Below are positions 58,170-64,000 of a stretch of DNA of 64,000 bases, piece by piece (within the stretch, counting starts at the first letter, position 1; each line of letters begins with the position of its first letter). The notes below the pieces were generated by a model. It was given only the letters and a program-made list of their open reading frames with translations. It searched no databases and was not told the origin of the DNA. This DNA is from Pelomonas sp. CA6 (GTDB lineage Bacteria > Pseudomonadota > Gammaproteobacteria > Burkholderiales > Burkholderiaceae_C), in assembly GCF_022549225.1 (NCBI RefSeq), contig NZ_JAKZFD010000011.1, positions 124,001 through 188,000 of the forward strand, in the 5' to 3' direction. Both the position numbers and the translations under genes were made by a program.

Positions 58170-61100
58170 ATGACAAACCCGCATCGCCAGCGGACACTGG
58201 ACCTGCTCAGGCAGCGGATCGGTTTTCTTGACCGTTGCCTTGGCCCGGGAGGGCCGTCAAAGTTTCCGTTCACGACGGCGCGCCGTATGTCTTCGCTGTT
58301 CAGTCTGACAACGGCCTGTTGGGTTTCGCTGATCGCGACGCAGGTCTGCGCCCAGGTGCACCGACTACCGCCTGTCGAATCCAGCGGGTCTTCGTCTCCA
58401 AGCTTTTCGTCGCTCAATTTCGGACTCTCGCTGGGCGTAATGAGCGTTCCACAACGCCCCGTGCCGAGGGAGCGTGACGAAACCCGCGCCAAGGGAGATC
58501 GCTTCAAGCCCCAAAGCGACAAGAACTCCACGGAAGACAGTTGCGACCAGAGTCCCGTCTCCGGCATGCCGGTCATCCTTGCAACCGGCGAGAAAATCCT
58601 TGATGAGCGCGACTTCGAGCACAAGAGCCTCCCAGAGTTGTCAGTGGTGCGGCACTATCGGTCGCAATCGACAGCACCATGGCATTTCTCTTTCAGACAG
58701 CCTCTGATCAGCGCGAGGCCGGCGACCCAACCCGGCGTCGATGCCGCATTTGGTTGGGTGCCCGACTACTTCGACTTTCAGCAGCCCATGGGCTCGTCGA
58801 AGAGGTTTATCGTAGATGCCAGTTCGACGGCGGCCGAGTATGTGTACCGTCACTCGGATCGGACCCTGGCAGACTCACCCGCCACGGTGCGATGGAACGC
58901 CTCCGGCATTCGGTACACCCGCTATGACGGCACCGGATACACGTTTGCGCTGCCGCCGCCCAGGCAGACGACCCGAAGGCTGCTGACCACCTTCGACCGC
59001 AGAGGAACGGTTCTTACCTATTCCTACGACACCTCGGGCAACCTGCACCGCATGACTCACCGGACGGGCCAGTTCCTCGAACTGACTTGGTTGAATGGAA
59101 ATATTACCGAGCTGAGAGTCAACGGCAATTTGATCGCGCAGTACACCTACACAGGGAACAAAGTACAGCGAGTGACCTATGCCGATGGCCGCTCCATCGA
59201 CTATCACTACGAGGACAGTCGGAACGGCAACTTGCTTACAGGCTATTCCGCGGGTGGTCTGCGCATGACCCACTATGCCTATGCGCCCTCCCCAACCTAC
59301 GGCGACGCGGTGTATGTGACGGTGAGCAGCGGGGACGCCGATGGCGAGAACCTCGATACCTTCGCATACAACTCAATGACAACCACCCAGACCACGAAGT
59401 CCGGGCATTCAACGACTTACACCTTCCAGCAAGTCGGAAACGCGAGCTTCAGATCTCTGATCCGGACAGACTCTCTCCAATCGTCAACCTGCGCAGCGTC
59501 AAATGCCACGCAGAGTTATGACACGAATGGCTACCCTGCGCTCTACGTGGATCACAACGGTGGCACCACGGACTTCGACTACGACGCCAAGGGGCAGCTT
59601 GTTCGAGAGGTTCGCGCCAAGGGAACGCCGCAGGCCGTAACGCTTGTCCACCAGTACAACGATTTCGGTCGCATTCAAACTGAGGTCTACGACGCCTCCG
59701 GCGTGCTGCTACGCACCGATCAGTGGGCCTATTACGGAACGGGGTTGCCGATGGGTTTCTTGAACTGGGAGCGCACCATTGACGCAAAGAGCGGCACCAT
59801 CCGGCAGCGAACCTACGACTATTCATTCCACCCCAATGGCCAGTTGGCTACCTCGTCGGTCCATTGGCCGATTCCTGGCGGCACGGCGCAAGCCGTGGTG
59901 TCCTTCAACACGTCCGGCAATGTCAGTTCGACAACGAACGCGGCCGGCCATGTGACCACCTACAGCAACCACATTCACGACGGCCAACCCGGCCGGATCG
60001 TCGACCCCAACGGCGTCGCCACCGACTATGGCTATGACGCGAGGGGCAACCTCTTGTCCTTGACGTTGAGGCTGGGGTCGGGCGACCGGACAACGACGCT
60101 GGCCTACGATGCCCAACGCCGCGTTCAAAGCATCGCGCACCCAAGTGGGGCCATCGACCACTACCAGTACAGCGCGAGCGGGCGGTTAAAGGCCAAGGGT
60201 GACGCGCTGGGCCACTATGTGAACTACGGGCTGGATACCCATGCGAACACACTGACCGAGACTTCTTCTAGGCATGTGGCCTCGGTGAGCGGAGGCAGCC
60301 CCGTAGCGGTTGCATCGGGCGACTTTATCGCCAGCCTCACGCGTGACAGCCTTAACAGACCCTATCGGAAGCGAGGCAACAACGGCCAGTGGTGGGACTA
60401 TCGCTACGACAACAACGGAAACCTCACATCGATCACAGATGCGGCGGGGAGGACCTCCTATCATGAATACGACGCTTTGGACCGCCGTACCAAGACGACG
60501 TCTGCAGACGGTGGAGTCAGTTGGACAGGATATGACGCATTGAACAACGTCATTTCCGTTCAGGATCCGCGTGGTCTGCGCACCGACTTCAGTTACAGCA
60601 GCTTCCGGCAACCGCTGACGCGGTCCGGTCCGGATACGGGAACGACGACTTACAGCTACGACATGGCCGGCCGGTTGAGCCAGGAGAGCCGAGCGAACGG
60701 GCTTGTCATCACCTACACCTGGGACGCGCTGGACCGCCTGAAGACTCGCACGAGTGCGGGTGTCACTGAGACTTTCACCTACGACGAAGGCCTCTTTGGC
60801 AAAGGCCGGTTAACCCGGATCGACGACGCCACAGGCCAGACCCGCTATCAGTTTGATGCCGCCGGCGCACTGCTGAGCCAAACCAGCACCATCCATGGCG
60901 TCAATTACACCCTCCAGTGGAGCTACGACGCCGCGGGACGTCTGACGGGCCTCAGCTACCCGGGAGGCGTGAGCCTTGGCTACGCCTATGATGGGTACGG
61001 ACGGGTCAGTGCCATGACCAGCCATCTCAGTGGCTCTTGGGCCCTGCTGGCGAGCCAGTTGCTATACCAGCCGGCCACGGGAACGCTCTTCGCCTGGCGC

Positions 61101-62369
61101 TTCGGCAGTGGTCATGTCAGGTCAAAGACTCAGGACACAGACGGCAGAATCGTTCAACTTGCCACCAGCGGGCTGCACAGCCTCGATTACACCTACAACA
61201 ACACCGACACCATTGCCGGTGTCTCGGACGGAATCTATCCAGCCTTGACCAGCGGCTTCCAGTACGACGCGAGCGACCGCCTGTCGGTGGTCCACCGTTC
61301 CGGAGATTCACAGGCCTTCGCCTGGGACCACGTGGGCAATCGCACCTCGCATGTGCGCGCCGGCTCGTCGAACACCTACTCGCTGGACTCGAACGGCAAT
61401 CGGGTGCTCGCGCTCAGCGGCAGTCACCCACGGACTTTCGGCTACGACGCGGCAGGCAACCTGACAAGCGACGCTCGAAGCGATGGCACGAGGACATTCA
61501 GGTACGACGCGTTCAATCGTCTCGGCGAGATCTATCACAACGGCCAGAAGATAGGCGACTACCGCAACAACGGACTGAACCAACGGACCTACAAGGCAGC
61601 GGGCGGCATCGAAACGCGGTTTGTTTATGCGGCCGATGGGCGCCTCTTGTACGAGCAAGGCGCGCATACTACGGCCTATGTTTGGCTGGGCGCAGAGTTG
61701 CTCGGCATCCTTCGAAGCGGAACCTTCTATGCAAGCCACAACGACCACCTGGGGAGGCCAGAGGTGTTGAGCGACAGCGCCGGGGCCGTCTCATGGCGCG
61801 CCGAAAACGCAGCCTTCGACCGCCGCGTCGTGGTCGACACCATCGGTGGGCTGAACCTCGGGTTCCCCGGCCAATACTTCGATACGGAGTCAGGGTTGTG
61901 GCAGAACTGGAATCGGTACTATGAGGGGGCTCTGGGGAGGTATACCCAAAGTGACCCGATTGGCTTGGCAGGGGGCATCAACACCTATGCATATGTGCGA
62001 GGGAACCCGGTGAGTCTCGTGGACCCGACGGGGTTGCAGCCGCCGGCTGGCGCGATTGCCTTTCGCGACTTCATCCAGAGTATTTTCCCGCCGTCGCGAG
62101 ACCCTTCGTTGCGCCCTGACGGACTGCCGTGCGGCTATGGTTGCGGTGATGCCAAATCGGATGCATTTGTGCCTGACTTTTTCCCGAAGGCATGCGAGGC
62201 GCATGACCAGTGCTATGGCGCCCAACGGGGAAAGGCTGCGTGCGACGCCAAGTTCAAACAGGATATGAAGGCTGAGCGCCCAGACATGCCGATTACAACT
62301 TTGATTTACTTCAAGGCTGTCGACTTGTTTGGAGGCGATGCATACAAGGAAGCCGGAAGAAAGCCATGA
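58170..62369 (+). CDS. Rhs polymorphic toxin with phospholipase A2-like tip
   Basis: A 1399-residue Rhs/YD-repeat protein. An N-terminal hydrophobic segment ([20 protein letters not shown], about 41-62) may be a signal if translation starts at ATG 58287; GGAGGAG supports ATG 58170. A DUF6531-like block ([21 protein letters not shown]) precedes many YD repeats ([15 protein letters not shown] and relatives) and the core end LGRPEVLSD...[35 protein letters not shown]...[11 protein letters not shown]. The tip after DPTGL (about 1290-1399) carries [11 protein letters not shown], matching the Cys-x-x-His-Asp active site of phospholipase A2, with several further cysteines. It should attack membranes of neighbours. 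GC is lower and codon use is more even than in flanking genes, a sign of transfer. Confidence 0.88.
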   Translation: MTNPHRQRTLDLLRQRIGFLDRCLGPGGPSKFPFTTARRMSSLFSLTTACWVSLIATQVCAQVHRLPPVESSGSSSPSFSSLNFGLSLGVMSVPQRPVPRERDETRAKGDRFKPQSDKNSTEDSCDQSPVSGMPVILATGEKILDERDFEHKSLPELSVVRHYRSQSTAPWHFSFRQPLISARPATQPGVDAAFGWVPDYFDFQQPMGSSKRFIVDASSTAAEYVYRHSDRTLADSPATVRWNASGIRYTRYDGTGYTFALPPPRQTTRRLLTTFDRRGTVLTYSYDTSGNLHRMTHRTGQFLELTWLNGNITELRVNGNLIAQYTYTGNKVQRVTYADGRSIDYHYEDSRNGNLLTGYSAGGLRMTHYAYAPSPTYGDAVYVTVSSGDADGENLDTFAYNSMTTTQTTKSGHSTTYTFQQVGNASFRSLIRTDSLQSSTCAASNATQSYDTNGYPALYVDHNGGTTDFDYDAKGQLVREVRAKGTPQAVTLVHQYNDFGRIQTEVYDASGVLLRTDQWAYYGTGLPMGFLNWERTIDAKSGTIRQRTYDYSFHPNGQLATSSVHWPIPGGTAQAVVSFNTSGNVSSTTNAAGHVTTYSNHIHDGQPGRIVDPNGVATDYGYDARGNLLSLTLRLGSGDRTTTLAYDAQRRVQSIAHPSGAIDHYQYSASGRLKAKGDALGHYVNYGLDTHANTLTETSSRHVASVSGGSPVAVASGDFIASLTRDSLNRPYRKRGNNGQWWDYRYDNNGNLTSITDAAGRTSYHEYDALDRRTKTTSADGGVSWTGYDALNNVISVQDPRGLRTDFSYSSFRQPLTRSGPDTGTTTYSYDMAGRLSQESRANGLVITYTWDALDRLKTRTSAGVTETFTYDEGLFGKGRLTRIDDATGQTRYQFDAAGALLSQTSTIHGVNYTLQWSYDAAGRLTGLSYPGGVSLGYAYDGYGRVSAMTSHLSGSWALLASQLLYQPATGTLFAWRFGSGHVRSKTQDTDGRIVQLATSGLHSLDYTYNNTDTIAGVSDGIYPALTSGFQYDASDRLSVVHRSGDSQAFAWDHVGNRTSHVRAGSSNTYSLDSNGNRVLALSGSHPRTFGYDAAGNLTSDARSDGTRTFRYDAFNRLGEIYHNGQKIGDYRNNGLNQRTYKAAGGIETRFVYAADGRLLYEQGAHTTAYVWLGAELLGILRSGTFYASHNDHLGRPEVLSDSAGAVSWRAENAAFDRRVVVDTIGGLNLGFPGQYFDTESGLWQNWNRYYEGALGRYTQSDPIGLAGGINTYAYVRGNPVSLVDPTGLQPPAGAIAFRDFIQSIFPPSRDPSLRPDGLPCGYGCGDAKSDAFVPDFFPKACEAHDQCYGAQRGKAACDAKFKQDMKAERPDMPITTLIYFKAVDLFGGDAYKEAGRKP
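61629..61945 (+). repeat. 317-bp direct repeat (copy in intact rhs)
   Basis: Identical, base for base by eye, to 63489-63805, 1860 bases downstream and in the same frame. It covers the Rhs core end from [11 protein letters not shown] to GALGRY. Recombination between the copies would delete the current PLA2-like tip, its immunity gene and the DUF4329/NTF2 pair, and would attach the third tip. Confidence 0.9.
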
Positions 62370-62743
62370 GGCTCGCACGTCTTGTTAGGTTGATTGACGC
62401 ACCCCTCTTCGTAGTACTGTGCATCGCGGCCATACCTGTAGTCCTGTTGAGACTCTTTGGGTTTTTGTTCTTTGCTAGCACGATTTCGAACTGGGCTATC
62501 GTCCCTGCGATTGTGCTGGCAGCACTCTTGGCTGTGTCCCGCGCATCGCAACCCGTACGCCGAGTTTGTTCCGTCGCCTTGGTCCTTTTCTATTTGTGCA
62601 GCGTCTACTTTCATGGATGGGGGAGTCTTGTGGCTAGGCTTGCCGAGGGGCGTGACGGCTTGTACGAAGGGATTGAAGGAACGCTGGTTCTTCTCTTGGG
62701 ATTGCACTGCTGGGTGCCGCGTGAGCGTGACGAGGGCATCTGA
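62366..62743 (+). CDS. Membrane immunity protein candidate for the PLA2-like tip
   Basis: A 125-residue integral membrane protein with about four helices ([66 protein letters not shown]). Its ATG overlaps the rhs stop (ATGA), the standard toxin-immunity arrangement. No family recognised. A membrane location suits protection against a phospholipase. The assignment rests on position and topology. Confidence 0.68.
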   Translation: MRLARLVRLIDAPLFVVLCIAAIPVVLLRLFGFLFFASTISNWAIVPAIVLAALLAVSRASQPVRRVCSVALVLFYLCSVYFHGWGSLVARLAEGRDGLYEGIEGTLVLLLGLHCWVPRERDEGI

Positions 62744-63029
62744 CTACTACGACGCCGGCTACTTGGATGGGACGTATACCTACTCGGCACCTGTGACAGG
62801 CACGTCGAGCAGCATTCCCGGATTCCCCAGCGCGCCGTCGAACGTGGCTGGTTGGTATCACACCCATGGAGCATATAGCTCTGCGCACAATAACGAAGTA
62901 TTTTCTGGCAGCGATAAGTCGATTTTGAATCGCAGTGGCATACCTGGCCACCTCGGCACTCCATCTGGCGCAGTGAAGAAGTACTCCCCGACCACAGGGG
63001 ATACGTCAAGCATGGGAGGCTGCCCATGA
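62739..63029 (+). pseudogene. Orphan Rhs C-terminal tip, DUF4329-like
   Basis: A stretch of about 95 codons with no start of its own, whose protein matches the DUF4329 toxin tip: [17 protein letters not shown], the HTH-type motif AGWYHTHGAYSS, DKSILNRSGIPGHLGTPSGAVKKYSP. DUF4329 is JAB-peptidase-like. The preceding part and the Rhs core are missing, so it is a displaced tip left after a newer tip was joined to the core. Its stop overlaps the ATG of the following immunity gene (ATGA), preserving the original tip-immunity junction. Confidence 0.75.
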
Positions 63030-63370
63030 AATCGCATCTTCGGCGTCGGCGAGTGGGTGTCGTCCCCGCTTTGGTGTTCCTTGCTCTCGTGCTGAGCGTT
63101 TTTACGACTACAGGAGCGCTTGCTTCGCAGCACAAAGTCTCCGGCAATTTGGTCATGCGCACAGAGACAGCAATTGCTATCGCAAAGGCAGTCGCTGAAG
63201 AGACCTACGGCGCGAAGAGTATTGCCGCGCAACTGCCGCTCGTTGCTGTTAGAAAAGGCAATACCTGGCACGTGTCTGGCCAACTGCCTGCGGGAATTCC
63301 TGGGGGCGTGGTGGAGGTGTGGGTTGCCGTGAGTGACGGGAGAGTCATTCGGTTAACCCATGGCAAGTAG
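63026..63370 (+). CDS. NTF2-fold immunity protein
   Basis: A 114-residue exported or membrane-anchored protein. A hydrophobic segment (VPALVFLALVLSVFTTTGALA) is followed by the NTF2-fold immunity pattern: ETAIAIAKAVAEETYGAKSI, WHVSGQLPAGIPGGVVEVWVAVSDGRVIRLTHGK. These immunity proteins accompany DUF4329 or similar tips. The ATG lies in the stop of the orphan tip, so this pair was transferred together. Confidence 0.78.
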   Translation: MKSHLRRRRVGVVPALVFLALVLSVFTTTGALASQHKVSGNLVMRTETAIAIAKAVAEETYGAKSIAAQLPLVAVRKGNTWHVSGQLPAGIPGGVVEVWVAVSDGRVIRLTHGK

Positions 63371-63488
63371 GCGACCTTGATGAGGTAGCGCAGGTCGAGC
63401 GAGCCGTCTGTCGCTACAGGGAACAAACCCTTTGCTCACTGCCATATGACCTGCTCGGGAATTTCGAGACAGTAATTCCTAGAAGACG

Positions 63489-64000
63489 GCGGCCGATGGG
63501 CGCCTCTTGTACGAGCAAGGCGCGCATACTACGGCCTATGTTTGGCTGGGCGCAGAGTTGCTCGGCATCCTTCGAAGCGGAACCTTCTATGCAAGCCACA
63601 ACGACCACCTGGGGAGGCCAGAGGTGTTGAGCGACAGCGCCGGGGCCGTCTCATGGCGCGCCGAAAACGCAGCCTTCGACCGCCGCGTCGTGGTCGACAC
63701 CATCGGTGGGCTGAACCTCGGGTTCCCCGGCCAATACTTCGATACGGAGTCAGGGTTGTGGCAGAACTGGAATCGGTACTATGAGGGGGCTCTGGGGAGG
63801 TATACACAAAGTGACCCCATCGGGCTCGCGGGTGGCATTAACACGTACGCCTATGTCGAGGGGAACCCGGTATCCAACGTTGACCCAACCGGGCTCATCA
63901 ACTATCAGGCGCAAAAGTTTCTCGACAAGCTCTTTGGGCCCAAGCCTGACACGTCAAAGTGCGTGACCGCTGAGTGCGTTGCCGGCTTGCTGCCCGCACC
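63489..64000 (+). pseudogene. Displaced Rhs core fragment with a third tip, cut by window end
   Basis: No start codon; an in-frame TAG lies at 63480. From 63489 to 63805 the DNA is identical to the end of the main rhs core. The frame then continues, with diverged but equivalent sequence, through [29 protein letters not shown] into a new tip, [35 protein letters not shown], which is open to the window edge. The tip family cannot be judged from 35 residues. It is a silent cassette that recombination could join to the intact core. Confidence 0.85.

Overview
The window is a GC-rich (about 70%) proteobacterial chromosome segment. The betaproteobacterial order Burkholderiales is most likely (Sphaerotilaceae/Comamonadaceae-like). 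The grounds are two PEP-CTERM sorting-signal proteins, a Bug-type tripartite tricarboxylate receptor, XerD, QueG, TsaE-AmiC-QueG and MutL gene neighbourhoods, isocitrate lyase, and dense overlapping genes. No replication origin, rRNA or CRISPR array was seen.

Layout. 1-6.8 kb: mltG (partial), ygfZ, a small DUF4936 gene, a thioesterase, a PEP-CTERM protein, a thioesterase-GNAT fusion, a hormone-sensitive-lipase-type hydrolase and an iron alcohol dehydrogenase. 6.9-17.3 kb: an unusual accessory locus, described below. 17.3-36.7 kb: mostly housekeeping, with aceA, a ribbon-helix-helix/Fic pair, MarC, an Lrp regulator, xerD, a Bug receptor, an AEC transporter, queG, tsaE, amiC, a second PEP-CTERM protein, a tricorn-like protease, DedA, mutL, an RluB/RluF pseudouridine synthase and miaA. 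36.7-37.5 kb: repeat-rich, with four tandem copies of about 127 bp, a palindrome and a GCAGAC array. 37.5-57.9 kb: a LolD-like exporter with an AttH/CrtC-like protein, an EmrAB-NodT efflux operon with its MarR repressor and operator, three GNATs, two GGDEF-type proteins, a PAS chemoreceptor, an MsbA-type exporter, an MscS channel and thyA. 58.2-64 kb: an Rhs polymorphic-toxin locus of lower GC, with a phospholipase A2-like tip, an orphan DUF4329 tip, two immunity genes and a third displaced core/tip cassette cut by the window end.

The outstanding region is 6.9-17.3 kb. A 132-residue protein (8668-9066) with a perfect ribosome-binding site is built from a four-residue repeat in which 23 of 25 threonine codons are ACA, a rare codon in this DNA. 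It is followed by a tRNA gene (9255-9512) with a UGU anticodon, the one that reads ACA. This tRNA has all the usual tertiary-core bases but carries an insertion of about 180 nt, closed by a helix, in its D-loop. Seventeen bases downstream begins a tight seven-gene operon. It encodes an archaeal-type AspRS with intact class II motifs, an ArgRS-like protein with a DALR domain and no catalytic core, an archaeal asparagine-synthetase-like class II enzyme, an FMN 2-hydroxy-acid oxidase, a PLP aminotransferase, a TauD-type Fe(II)/2-oxoglutarate oxygenase and a JmjC/cupin oxygenase, ending at a strong terminator. Upstream lie a LuxR-type regulator with a degenerate receiver and a small receiver-like protein.

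My inference is that the locus makes a modified amino acid, loads it on a dedicated tRNA with a dedicated synthetase, and places it at ACA codons of the repeat protein. This would be a natural, locus-restricted expansion of the genetic code at a sense codon. The sequence shows the parts and their order. The amino acid, the charging reaction and the decoding are not shown by sequence alone.
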